Virus record (IMG/VR): IMGVR_UViG_3300011116_000476
Span: 1-27,282 of that record
Reading direction: 5' to 3' (one strand)
Source of the DNA: a virus
DNA length: 27,282 bases
Part shown: one piece after another, positions 20,708 through 27,278 of the stretch
Numbering within the stretch: position 1 is the first letter of the stretch
Layout: every line of letters starts with the position of its first letter
Translations under genes and position numbers: made by a program
Notes under the pieces: generated by a model
What the model was told of the DNA's origin: nothing
The model's database searches: none
The model's input: the letters and a program-made list of their open reading frames with translations, nothing else

Positions 20708-21640
20708 TCAGAACGGGATCTCGTCGGCCTCGACCGCGACGGGCGCGGCCTGCTGCTCGTGGGATTCTAACACGGTGCGGATGCCGTAAAGCGTCCAGCC
20801 GTACTGGCCCTCTTGCACGAAGCCCGAAACGGTCTGCCCGCCGAGCGCATCCTGCGCCGCCTGCATCACCTTGTCATCGAAGCAACTAGCCCATTGTTCC
20901 GCGCCGCCGACTTCCAGCAGGATCGGGTAGCGCATGCTGCCCTTTGCCGTTGGCTTGCCCTGTCCGACGCGCTTGATGGTCAGACCGTCATGCCACACAC
21001 AGTCCTTGGCGGGCCGGGAAGCCAGCACCTCGCCAAACGCGCTAGGAGCCGCTGTGTTGAGTTCCTTGGCCTTGGGTGGGGTCGGGGCCGCCTTCGGGGC
21101 CGGAGCGGCCTGTGGGGCATCCTGCTGCGCCGGACGGGCCGGAGCGTTTCCGCTACCGCTTGCAGCAGGTGTAGCGGGATTGCTCCGCGCCGGGGCCGGG
21201 GCCGGAGCCTTGCGCGGCTCGTAGGTGCGGTCGTCACGCCGATCCATCTCGCTCTCGTCCTCGCGGGGAACCAACAGCAGGTCGCGGAGGTAGTAGCCCA
21301 GCGAACTGGTCAACGCTCCGGCCATCGCCTTGTCAATGGGCCTGCCCTTCTCTGGAACGCAGATCCACGCGATTTCGTCGCTCACGGATTCCCCGGTGGG
21401 GCCGTGCGACAGGACAAATGTGGAGTTCACGATGCCGCCCTCGGGCGTGCCGTCGAACTTCCACCCGGCTCGTCGGACGGTCAAGCCCGCGCCGTGCAGC
21501 GCGTCCCGGCATGCGCCGATCATGGCTTCCGCGCTCACATACGAGTAGTGATGGAATGAGTTCTTCGCGTCCTTGCCCACCGAGGGAAGGGCTTTCTGTG
21601 CGGCCAGCAACGCGCTGGCGAGTGTCTCGGTCTTGCTCAT
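20708..21640 (-). CDS. erf: ERF-family single-strand annealing protein with SSB-like acidic tail
   Basis: 310 aa. Residues 1 to about 130 are ERF-like: SALLAAQKALPSVGKDAKNS, FHHYSYVSAEAMIGACRDAL, and KAMAGALTSSLGYYLRDLLL followed by VPREDESE. ERF proteins anneal ssDNA during phage recombination and circularisation. A Pro/Ala linker (about 144-192) follows. Residues about 195-300 form a beta-rich domain (LTIKRVGQGKPTAKGSMRYP, GFVQEGQYGWTLYGIRTVLE) that could be OB-like. The last residues VEADEIPF imitate the acidic DDDIPF tip of SSB, which recruits partner proteins. ATG 21640, GAGACACCC upstream. Confidence 0.8.
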   Translation of the reverse strand: MSKTETLASALLAAQKALPSVGKDAKNSFHHYSYVSAEAMIGACRDALHGAGLTVRRAGWKFDGTPEGGIVNSTFVLSHGPTGESVSDEIAWICVPEKGRPIDKAMAGALTSSLGYYLRDLLLVPREDESEMDRRDDRTYEPRKAPAPAPARSNPATPAASGSGNAPARPAQQDAPQAAPAPKAAPTPPKAKELNTAAPSAFGEVLASRPAKDCVWHDGLTIKRVGQGKPTAKGSMRYPILLEVGGAEQWASCFDDKVMQAAQDALGGQTVSGFVQEGQYGWTLYGIRTVLESHEQQAAPVAVEADEIPF

Positions 21641-21672
21641 GGGTGTCTCGTTTCTCCTGCGAAGCAGGGCAG

Positions 21673-21690
21673 GCCACCCCGGAGGGTGGC
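21673..21690 (-). terminator. Hairpin between DUF2958 and ERF genes
   Basis: GCCACCC and GGGTGGC form a perfect 7-bp stem closed by a CGGA tetraloop, with further AGGC/GCCT pairing possible outside. It lies in the 63-base gap. No U-tract follows on the minus strand, so a stability or attenuation element is more likely than a true terminator. Confidence 0.4.
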
Positions 21691-21703
21691 GAGCCTTGCG
21701 CCG

Positions 21704-22018
21704 TTAGGCTGCCTGCGCCACGCACTCGCGCAGCGTTTTGCGGGTGAAGTGCAGATCGCGTTCCATGCCCAATCCGAGCGGGCCGCGCACAGCCTGCATT
21801 TCGTTCAAATCGAAGTAGCCCATCTCGCCCTCGGGGCACACCGGAGTCACGGCCAATCCGAAAGCCTCGCCAGTAGTCGGGTTCAGTTCCGTGATGTAGT
21901 AAGTCTCGCCGCCCCACGGCACGAACAACTTCAGGTGGCAGATTGCATCCATGCCCTTGCCGTCCTGCGCGTACAGGGCCGGGATCTTTGCCGCGATGGT
22001 CTTGGTGATGAGTCGCAT
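21704..22018 (-). CDS. DUF2958 protein (first gene of leftward operon)
   Basis: 104 aa: LITKTIAAKIPALYAQDG, LKLFVPWGGETYYITELNP, VCPEGEMGYFDLNEMQAVRG, GLGMERDLHFTRKTL. The F-x-PWG-x-x-T-(W/Y)-Y, E-x-GYF-x-L-x-E and ERD-x-x-F elements are those of DUF2958, a family common on phages and plasmids with no proven function. ATG 22018, preceded by AAAGGACACCACA. It is transcribed first from the leftward promoter after the 5' hairpin; upstream in-frame codons to 22090 would lie before the likely transcription start. Confidence 0.78.
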   Translation of the reverse strand: MRLITKTIAAKIPALYAQDGKGMDAICHLKLFVPWGGETYYITELNPTTGEAFGLAVTPVCPEGEMGYFDLNEMQAVRGPLGLGMERDLHFTRKTLRECVAQAA

Positions 22019-22045
22019 TGTGGTGTCCTTTCGATTGGGTGTCTC

Positions 22046-22064
22046 GCCAGTCGCCCCGACTGGC
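22046..22064 (-). ncRNA. 5'-terminal hairpin of leftward early transcript
   Basis: GCCAGTCG/CGACTGGC, an 8-bp perfect stem with a 3-base loop. On the minus strand it reads GCCAGTCGGGGCGACTGGC and would begin within a few bases of the predicted transcription start. Its apical part GTCGGGGCGAC is identical to that of the plus-strand leader hairpin. It may stabilise the mRNA or be a protein-binding site. Confidence 0.6.
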
Positions 22065-22072
22065 ACATGCGT

Positions 22073-22100
22073 ACTGTAACACGCACGCACGGCTTGTCAA
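22073..22100 (-). promoter_or_regulatory. Leftward early promoter (sigma70 type)
   Basis: On the minus strand: perfect -35 TTGACA (22100-22095), 16-bp spacer, -10 TACAGT (22078-22073). Transcription would start near 22066 and serve the DUF2958 operon. Confidence 0.7.
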
Positions 22101-22108
22101 GCCCTTTG

Positions 22109-22199
22109 GAAACATTTCTTCAGATATTTTTAGATGGTCAGGGACGGCTATATGTATAGATGCGCCAGAACTATTTCGGAAATCTTTCGGAAATGTTCT
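22109..22199. promoter_or_regulatory. Candidate operator cluster between divergent promoters
   Basis: Several short inverted or direct repeats in the AT-rich centre: GAAACATTTC at 22109-22118; palindrome CTATATGTATAG at 22148-22159; and two TTTCGGAAAT units, 22174-22183 and 22185-22194, 11 bp apart (one helical turn), set in a larger imperfect inverted repeat (AGAACTATTTC ... GAAATGTTCT, 22167-22199). The arm AGAACATTTC matches the 22109-22118 site in 8 of 10 bases. These are likely binding sites for a phage repressor or activator such as the XRE or winged-helix proteins encoded here. Confidence 0.5.
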
Positions 22200-22208
22200 A
22201 GTAGGGGC

Positions 22209-22236
22209 TTGACATGGGGCCGGGATGGGGTAGGAT
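22209..22236 (+). promoter_or_regulatory. Rightward early promoter (sigma70 type)
   Basis: Perfect -35 TTGACA (22209-22214), 16-bp spacer, -10 TAGGAT (22231-22236). Start expected near 22243, the first base of the leader hairpin. Drives the plus-strand small-gene operon. Confidence 0.7.
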
Positions 22237-22242
22237 GTGTGC

Positions 22243-22259
22243 GTGGTCGGGGCGACCAC
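22243..22259 (+). ncRNA. 5'-terminal hairpin of rightward early transcript
   Basis: GTGGTCG/CGACCAC, a 7-bp perfect stem with loop GGG, located at the predicted first transcribed base. Apex GTCGGGGCGAC is shared with the leftward leader hairpin. A second small stem (CGGCC/GGCCG, 22266-22280) follows just before the SD AGGAGA. Confidence 0.6.
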
Positions 22260-22292
22260 ACCGCACGGCCCGGTAGGCCGAGGAGACACACG

Positions 22293-22628
22293 ATGAAGAA
22301 CACAATCAAAGCAACGGTCGGCGAAATCGTCAGCCACTACAGCCGCGCAAACGGCCCCACCGAGGAACAGCGCATGTGGCAATGCGCCGAGGCAATCAAG
22401 ACCCGCGCCGGGGTCGGCACCGCTCAACTGGAGGCCGTGCATGTCTACCTCGCAGCGTGCCGGGTGCTGGAGCAGCGGCGCGCCGAGATGCAGCGCGCAG
22501 CCGATGGCATGGACGAGATTCGCGCTGAGGCCGCTTGGGATTCCGCGCACAGCGCGTGGGTCGAAGCGGAATCGCACCTACTGCGCCTGTGCGAGAATGT
22601 GGAGGTGGAGGTGAGCCATGCGGTGTGA
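22293..22628 (+). CDS. Helical protein, first gene of rightward operon
   Basis: 111 aa (MKNTIKATVGEIVSHYSR...). Strongly helical, rich in Ala/Glu/Arg (AQLEAVHVYLAACRVLEQRR, MDEIRAEAAWDSAHSAWVEA). ATG 22293 follows AGGAGACACACG, making this the obvious start; upstream in-frame codons back to 22134 lie before the promoter. Not recognised. Its end overlaps the sigma-like gene by 11 bases, so translation is coupled. Confidence 0.65.
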   Translation: MKNTIKATVGEIVSHYSRANGPTEEQRMWQCAEAIKTRAGVGTAQLEAVHVYLAACRVLEQRRAEMQRAADGMDEIRAEAAWDSAHSAWVEAESHLLRLCENVEVEVSHAV

Positions 22629-22821
22629 CCGCAAGCCGTCAATGCCGGGGACTGGAGATCGCCGCCCGTCACTTGGCTGGCATCCCATCCGTTCCTACGG
22701 CGAGGCCGCGCAGGCTCTCGGCATGACCGCGAACCAACTCCGTCACGCGGAGCAGAAGGTGCTAGCGAAACTGCGCGAGGGGCTGACCGCGCTCGGCTAT
22801 GACCGAAAGGAGAACCGATGA
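22618..22821 (+). CDS. Small sigma-70 region 4-like HTH protein
   Basis: 67 aa. Residues about 25-55 (RSYGEAAQALGMTANQLRHA, then EQKVLAKLREGL) match the sigma region 4 pattern: I-A-x-x-L-G-(I/M)-T, R-x-x-E-x-K, A-L-x-KLR. No other sigma regions are present, so it is not a full sigma factor. It may bind a -35 element or RNA polymerase to alter phage transcription. Start ATG 22618 after GGAGGTGAGCC. Followed by an ATGA junction. Confidence 0.65.
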   Translation: MRCDRKPSMPGTGDRRPSLGWHPIRSYGEAAQALGMTANQLRHAEQKVLAKLREGLTALGYDRKENR

Positions 22822-22979
22822 GCAACTACCCATGCGGCTACAACCACGACGAGTGGTGGGATGACGAAACACCCGAGCAGCGACGGCTGCGCCGCAAGCA
22901 CAATGCTGCGGAGGCGGCAGCAGACGATGCTGACCGTGGCCCCGAAGACAACGAGGACTGGAGGCGCGACGAGCCATGA
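22818..22979 (+). CDS. Small acidic protein
   Basis: 53 aa starting MSNYPCGYNHDEWWDDETPE, then QRRLRRKHNAAEAAADDADR and ending EDWRRDEP. Very charged, with WW-DD near the N-terminus. ATG 22818 follows AAGGAGAACCG, a strong SD, and overlaps the upstream stop (ATGA); it also overlaps the next gene (ATGA). These couplings support it as real despite its small size. Function unknown. Confidence 0.6.
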   Translation: MSNYPCGYNHDEWWDDETPEQRRLRRKHNAAEAAADDADRGPEDNEDWRRDEP

Positions 22980-23392
22980 CCTACCGAGACACAAGCCGCG
23001 CCGCCTACGCGACTGCAAAGATTGGAGAGAACGAAGAGCGCGTTCTTGCGTATGTGAAGAACAGCGGAAGTCACGGTTTAACTTGTGACGAGTTCATACA
23101 GGCAACCGCCATGCCGCACCAGTCCGCTTCTCCGGCGTTCACCTCGCTTGAGCGGAAGGGCTGGCTGCGGCGCACGGATCGCCGCCGGACTACTGGCACG
23201 GGCAGCGCGGCAGCGGTCTACCTTTTCACGGAACCGGGAACTCTGTTCTCAAGTCCGAAGGTAGGGCGAGCCGATACATACCGAGCCGTGATTCGCGCAG
23301 CGATTGAAGCGCGACGCACAGGCGACTGGATGGGGTTTGATGAAGCCTTTGGCGCGTTGCCACAGGCCGAACGGAAGCGATTACAGAACTAG
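22976..23392 (+). CDS. Winged-helix DNA-binding protein
   Basis: 138 aa. Residues about 20-85 look like a winged helix: EERVLAYVKNSG, GLTCDEFIQATAMPHQSASP (helix 2-turn-recognition helix), AFTSLERKGWLRRTDRRR, wing TTGTGSAAAVYLF. The C-terminal part is helical (TYRAVIRAAIEARRTGDWMG). Many phages carry such a replication- or regulation-linked winged helix that governs choice of genes. Start at ATG 22976 overlapping the upstream stop. Together with the sigma-like protein it suggests this operon is regulatory. Confidence 0.65.
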   Translation: MTYRDTSRAAYATAKIGENEERVLAYVKNSGSHGLTCDEFIQATAMPHQSASPAFTSLERKGWLRRTDRRRTTGTGSAAAVYLFTEPGTLFSSPKVGRADTYRAVIRAAIEARRTGDWMGFDEAFGALPQAERKRLQN

Positions 23393-23401
23393 GAGACACC
23401 C

Positions 23402-23602
23402 ATGCGACTGCACCTGACCGAAGACGAAGCCAAGTTTCTTGAGACACGCCTGCGCCTGACCGCCATGAACGAGCGCGGGCAGGACAGCCTGCACGCCGAA
23501 CGCATCCTTGATGCGTTGACCGACTCGCGAAGGCTCCGCAACAACTGCGATCACATCGTGGAAATGTTCGGCGACCTGTACCCGGCAGGAGGCCGCGAAT
23601 GA
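23402..23602 (+). CDS. Small hypothetical protein
   Basis: 66 aa: MRLHLTEDEAKFLETRLRLT, then AERILDALTDSRRLRNNCDH and a short tail. It is mostly two helices. Starts at ATG 23402 after AGGAGACACCC, the same initiation sequence used by several genes here. Unknown function. Confidence 0.6.
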   Translation: MRLHLTEDEAKFLETRLRLTAMNERGQDSLHAERILDALTDSRRLRNNCDHIVEMFGDLYPAGGRE

Positions 23603-23718
23603 AGCGCAGCGACTCCTATCTGGACTTTTGGCTTGGCTTCGCGTTTGGCTCGCTGTCCGTTGCGGCATTCCTCGCCGGGACTTGGGCAAACGGGATACTC
23701 TTGGAGTTCATCCCATGA
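23599..23718 (+). CDS. Very small single-TM protein
   Basis: 39 aa: MKRSDSYLDFWLGFAFGSLS followed by VAAFLAGTWANGILLEFIP. One TM spans about residues 10-30. It overlaps both neighbours by ATGA-type junctions, and GCAGGAGG lies upstream. Probably a real small membrane protein; function unknown. Confidence 0.5.
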   Translation: MKRSDSYLDFWLGFAFGSLSVAAFLAGTWANGILLEFIP

Positions 23719-24050
23719 CACCGATCCAGACCGCCGCCGACATCCTCTCCACCATCCCGCAGATCGCGGGCTGCTGCGGGCCGACCTATACGCAGCCAGT
23801 CAACTGCGCCGCTCTGGCTGCGCTACGCGAGGCCGTAGCCAACGCCTCCGACGAGGAGGAGATTCAAGCGCGTATCCTCGCTCGGACGCTGCCTGTCCTG
23901 CGGAATAATGTGATCCGCATGCAGGCGCAGGCTGATGGGGATGCCGTCGCCAACGGCGGCACGCCGAACGCGACTAGCGAGGAATGGCTGCGGCAGGCAC
24001 GCGAACTGCTGCTTGCCGTTGAGGCTCGTTTAGGAGTGACCCATGATTGA
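23715..24050 (+). CDS. Hypothetical helical protein
   Basis: 111 aa (MTPIQTAADILSTIPQIAGC...). It has a Cys pair (GCCGP), then helices AALAALREAVANASDEEEIQ and EEWLRQARELLLAVEARLG. Start ATG 23715 at the ATGA junction; longer frames upstream only re-read the neighbour. Not recognised. Confidence 0.55.
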   Translation: MTPIQTAADILSTIPQIAGCCGPTYTQPVNCAALAALREAVANASDEEEIQARILARTLPVLRNNVIRMQAQADGDAVANGGTPNATSEEWLRQARELLLAVEARLGVTHD

Positions 24051-24543
24051 TCCGATGCAAATCGTCGCCGTCTGCTCGCTGCTCATGCTCGGGGCAATCC
24101 TGTTCATCCTGCTCACGCGCAACCGCATCCCAGAGATGCGGATCGTGCTGCCGGGTGATCCGATGCACACGACCGCGCAGGAGGCTCCGATTCCGTGGCA
24201 CTCCAAGCGGCTCCCACGCGATGCCACCCACATTGCTTGGATCATGCACGGGCATGGCGAGATTGGTCGAGTTCACACCTTGTATGTGCAGACGCTAGAG
24301 AGCCTGAAGCACGAGGTGGCTGCATCCAAGTCGCCGTGGGGGCCGATCATCACTCACTCCATCGAACTGGAGTGCGACATTCGTGACCGGGGCTGCACGC
24401 CAGACGGAGAAATCATGTACGCCGTAGCCCGTATCGACGGCGACGGCAACGAGTACTGGCTAGGCAAGCACGGCGGCTGGGTGAGCCGTTGGGACTCGGA
24501 TGCGTCGATCTACGATGTCTTCGGCGCGGACTTGCGCCACTAG
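24043..24543 (+). CDS. Membrane-anchored hypothetical protein
   Basis: 166 aa. One N-terminal TM at about residues 6-24 (QIVAVCSLLMLGAILFILL), then a cytoplasmic or periplasmic region with IELECDIRDRGC and IMYAVARIDGDGNEYWLGKH. ATG 24043 follows GGAGTGACCC and overlaps the upstream gene by 8 bases. It is the last gene before the terminator. Function not recognised. Confidence 0.6.
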   Translation: MIDPMQIVAVCSLLMLGAILFILLTRNRIPEMRIVLPGDPMHTTAQEAPIPWHSKRLPRDATHIAWIMHGHGEIGRVHTLYVQTLESLKHEVAASKSPWGPIITHSIELECDIRDRGCTPDGEIMYAVARIDGDGNEYWLGKHGGWVSRWDSDASIYDVFGADLRH

Positions 24544-24547
24544 CCGC

Positions 24548-24642
24548 TACAATCATTCTGCTGCGCGGTCGCCCCCATCACTACACCGCGCATGCGGGTG
24601 TCTCGCCCCTGCCGTACTTCCGTGCGGCGGGGGCTTTTCTTT
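24548..24642 (+). ncRNA. Possible short leader or sRNA with attenuator-like folds
   Basis: A TACAAT box at 24548-24553 (no good -35) is followed by stem GCGCGGT/ACCGCGC (24563-24569 with 24585-24591) and then a strong terminator. A short RNA of about 85 bases, or an attenuated leader for the next gene, is possible. Evidence is thin. Confidence 0.3.
24605..24642 (+). terminator. Rho-independent terminator of rightward operon
   Basis: GCCCCTGCCG (24605-24614) pairs with CGGCGGGGGC (24625-24634), ten pairs including one G-U, with a 10-base loop, followed directly by TTTTCTTT. A textbook terminator on the plus strand. Confidence 0.85.
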
Positions 24643-24655
24643 GTACGCTGCTCGC

Positions 24656-24943
24656 ATGGCAAGGAAGCCACCACCACGCCCGCCGTCAGTAACGGACATG
24701 CTGCGCGATGTCGCCGACACGCTGCGCGACATGGAAGCCCACGGCCTCGCCGGGGACATCGAAGCCGCGCACGATTCGCTCCGCACGATGCTCGACCTAA
24801 CCAAGTTTGGCGACTGCCTGTTCGGAGATGAGATACGCAACATCCTCAACATCCGGCACGCTCTCCGGCCACGCAGAGGCACGGCAATCGATCCGATGCA
24901 CGGGCAGCGCAAAGACCGCCGCGCACGCCGCCCAATGCGTTAG
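24656..24943 (+). CDS. Small hypothetical protein after the terminator
   Basis: 95 aa: MARKPPPRPPSVTDMLRDVA, helices DTLRDMEAHGLAGDIEAAHD and TMLDLTKFGDCLFGDEIRNI, and a very basic C-terminus (RKDRRARRPMR). The start lies 14 bases after the terminator U-tract and lacks a clear SD, so it may be read through or have its own start site. Its stop (TAG) overlaps the stop (TAA) of the converging virion gene within TTAG. Function unknown. Confidence 0.55.
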   Translation: MARKPPPRPPSVTDMLRDVADTLRDMEAHGLAGDIEAAHDSLRTMLDLTKFGDCLFGDEIRNILNIRHALRPRRGTAIDPMHGQRKDRRARRPMR

Positions 24944-26295
24944 ACGGTCACAAGCGAATCGGAGAGCGTGTTGGTTCCGGTCAGTGGCAGGTAGATGCCC
25001 TGACGCTCTGCACCAACCCACCGGGCAAAGCCCTTCATGAACAACCCGGTGCTGCTGGCATCGCTCACCGCTGCGATGGTTCCCGAGTCGCCCGCAGCCC
25101 AGTCGGTCGTGCCGCAGGTGACGAGTACGGACGGGCCAGCCGCGTAGAGCCGGGTCATTGGGGCTAGCACCAGTTCGTCGATCATCAGCGTGCCGCCAGC
25201 GGCAATCGCAGCCGTGCTGTAGATGTCAAGGTACAAGGTGGTCGGCAATGCCGACTTCGCAATGCTGAAGGTCACGCTCTGAATTGCGTAGGTCGTGGTG
25301 AGGCTGGCAAGGTTCAGGGTGACGGCAGAACCGACCGTCGTTCCCGACGCATCGCGCAGCGCAACCACAACGGTTCCCGTCGTTGCGGCGGCCACGCGAG
25401 CGTAGAAGGTGATCGCGTAATCAGTCTCGGCCTGCACGCTCGTGGGTGCGCCGGAGCCGGATGCGATCTGCTGGCGAATGCGGGTGAGCGTTGAGCCGTT
25501 GCCAACGAACTGGAGCGCGTAAGTTCCTCGAGCCGGAGTGCTTCCCTGCGTCACTTGTGTGCCTGCCGTGCCAGTCACAACCGTCCACGCACGCGGGGTG
25601 TTGCTGCTCCAACTCTCAAAGTCGCCGTTGGCAAGAATGCTCACGCCGGGTGCGCCGACGCTAGCCGTGATGCTCGCGCTGGTTGCCTGCACCGTGGTGT
25701 TCAAGCCCGAGCCACCGGGCCACGCGATGTTGTTGGGCGCGTAGGACGCGAAGCCCGTGAAGGCGAAAGTGGCCTCGCCAAAGTTTCCGATGTCGCCGCC
25801 AACCGTGCAGTTGAGACGGATGGTTTCGTTGTACATCTCCTGCAAGTACAGGCTAGACGAGGCCGGACGGTAGGCGCGCACGAGAACCGTGCCAGTGCCT
25901 TGGTTGCCGCTCGTAGCCGTGTAGGTCACGCTGCTGCTGCCAACTGCTTCAAACTTGTAGGACTCCGAAATCATCTGATCGCGCAACTTGCGGAGAGCCG
26001 TAGCCAGCGTGCCGTCGTATGCGCTGTACATATCGCGCATGTCGTTGATGATGGTGGCGGTGATGCTCTGCTGGATCGCTGAGTAGATCGGCACTCCAAT
26101 CGTGGTCGAAAGCCCGGTCGAAAGGTTTTGAAGCGGCCCAAGGTTGGCGGTGTCCTGTCGGAATGCCGTGCCCTCGTAGAACGACAGCACGGTTCCGATG
26201 TTGGTGGTGTATAGCGGTAATGTGACGGTCTTCACATTGTTCGCATAACCGAACAGCGATCCAAGACGCGCACCAAAGGCGGGTAGCAGGCTCAT
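24940..26295 (-). CDS. Virion structural protein with carbohydrate-binding-like domain
   Basis: 451 aa. The N-terminal 200 residues look structural (VKTVTLPLYTTNIGTVLSFY, SITATIINDMRDMYSAYDGT). From about residue 225 comes a jelly-roll-like segment: ILANGDFESWSSNTPRAWTV, then GTYALQFVGNGSTLTRIRQQ, then ETDYAITFYARVAA, a pattern typical of CBM4/9-type beta sandwiches. Such modules in tail proteins bind surface sugars. It is Ser/Thr/Ala-rich and poor in Cys. ATG 26295 follows the upstream stop without a good SD. Last gene of the right-hand late block. Confidence 0.65.
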   Translation of the reverse strand: MSLLPAFGARLGSLFGYANNVKTVTLPLYTTNIGTVLSFYEGTAFRQDTANLGPLQNLSTGLSTTIGVPIYSAIQQSITATIINDMRDMYSAYDGTLATALRKLRDQMISESYKFEAVGSSSVTYTATSGNQGTGTVLVRAYRPASSSLYLQEMYNETIRLNCTVGGDIGNFGEATFAFTGFASYAPNNIAWPGGSGLNTTVQATSASITASVGAPGVSILANGDFESWSSNTPRAWTVVTGTAGTQVTQGSTPARGTYALQFVGNGSTLTRIRQQIASGSGAPTSVQAETDYAITFYARVAAATTGTVVVALRDASGTTVGSAVTLNLASLTTTYAIQSVTFSIAKSALPTTLYLDIYSTAAIAAGGTLMIDELVLAPMTRLYAAGPSVLVTCGTTDWAAGDSGTIAAVSDASSTGLFMKGFARWVGAERQGIYLPLTGTNTLSDSLVTV

Positions 26296-26304
26296 GGAGG
26301 CAGT

Positions 26305-26676
26305 TTAGCCTTCGGCAGACCATTTTCCGATAGGACACGCCTCGGCAGGCAACCGCACCTTGAGAGCCGTGAAGCAGCCGCATTGCTTGCACCGCGAGCC
26401 GTCCCATTGGTCGCAGCCCTTGCAGATCGCCAGCCGTCGCTCGGACATCGGGCTGTCGGCGGTCACAGAAGCCACCACGGCCTTCGCTGCGCCTGCGATG
26501 TAGTGCATTGGGCCGTGCGCCGGGGTCTGCTGCGCTGCGGCCTGTGCAGCCTTGTCGCGCTCCCAGTAGGTCGGATCTTCAGCCTGCTGCCGAAGGTTAT
26601 CGGATCGCACGCGCTCCATAGCCTCGCGCATGTCTCGCATGAGCGTGAAGGATGGCCGGGGCGGTGGGTTTAGCAT
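26305..26676 (-). CDS. Zinc-ribbon-like Cys-rich protein
   Basis: 123 aa. The N-terminal half is helical (MRDMREAMERVRSDNLRQQA). The C-terminal half has Cys at 85, 88, 96, 99, 101 and 114 in the pattern C-x2-C-x7-C-x2-C-x-C-x12-CP-x-GKW, a zinc-ribbon-like arrangement. Similar C-terminal Cys motifs are seen in phage proteins near tail genes but no function is established. ATG 26676, overlapping the upstream gene by 7 bases. Confidence 0.6.
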   Translation of the reverse strand: MLNPPPRPSFTLMRDMREAMERVRSDNLRQQAEDPTYWERDKAAQAAAQQTPAHGPMHYIAGAAKAVVASVTADSPMSERRLAICKGCDQWDGSRCKQCGCFTALKVRLPAEACPIGKWSAEG

Positions 26677-27278
26677 GTGGTGACTTGCGCGCAGGCTGTT
26701 GGGATGCGCTGGCAGCAGCAGTCGTAGCAGAAGCCAAAGCCCGATGGATAGTACGGCGTGTCGGTTGTGATGCGTGTCGTGCTAGTCGGATATGGGCCGC
26801 TCGTTGTTCCCTGATTGTCATAGTAGTAGTCATCAGGCCCGGATACGGTGCGCGTAACGCTCACAGGATTGCAACACTCCTGCGTGTCTCGGTATTCCTG
26901 AACCGTCACATTTGAGGTCGCATCGACATCGCCGAAGTGATAGTTGTTGAATCCAAATTGGTAGCCAGTTGGATTGTCGGTCGGAACGGATGGAAGCCCT
27001 CCGGCATCAATCGCCGCTTGAGTCAAGTAGTAGGAAGTCGAGTAGAAAGTAGTGGTGCTTGATTTGTAGTACAGACCTGCCGCCTGTGCGTTAGCGTCTG
27101 CTTCCTCAACAATCGTCAGCGTCCAAATGCGAGTGATGGTGATGCCCAAGTTAGACTTGCGCCAAGTCGCATCGTCGCAGTTGCATTTCTGCGTAGGCGG
27201 CACGCACGGATTGCCGGAGCATTGGACATTGGGACGAAAGATGCCGCCCTGCTGCGCGCAGTAGTGATTGCATGCCAC
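26670..27278 (-). CDS. Cys-rich virion-type protein, possibly 5'-incomplete
   Basis: 202 aa from GTG 27278. The frame stays open to the window edge, so the true start may lie outside. It is Cys-rich at both ends (MACNHYCAQQGGIFRPNVQC, and FGFCYDCCCQRIPTACAQVT near the C-terminus) with a Tyr/Thr/Ser-rich, beta-like middle (STTTFYSTSYYLT, DDYYYDNQGTTSG). That composition suggests a disulphide- or metal-stabilised tail or fibre protein. Not recognised. Composition is more AT-rich than the neighbours. Confidence 0.55.
   Translation of the reverse strand: MACNHYCAQQGGIFRPNVQCSGNPCVPPTQKCNCDDATWRKSNLGITITRIWTLTIVEEADANAQAAGLYYKSSTTTFYSTSYYLTQAAIDAGGLPSVPTDNPTGYQFGFNNYHFGDVDATSNVTVQEYRDTQECCNPVSVTRTVSGPDDYYYDNQGTTSGPYPTSTTRITTDTPYYPSGFGFCYDCCCQRIPTACAQVTTC

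Noticed and set aside
21333-22577. Long minus-strand open frame (414 aa) across ERF, DUF2958 and the control region
   Set aside because: It runs through both promoters and hairpins and overlaps recognisable ERF and DUF2958 coding sequence in another frame.
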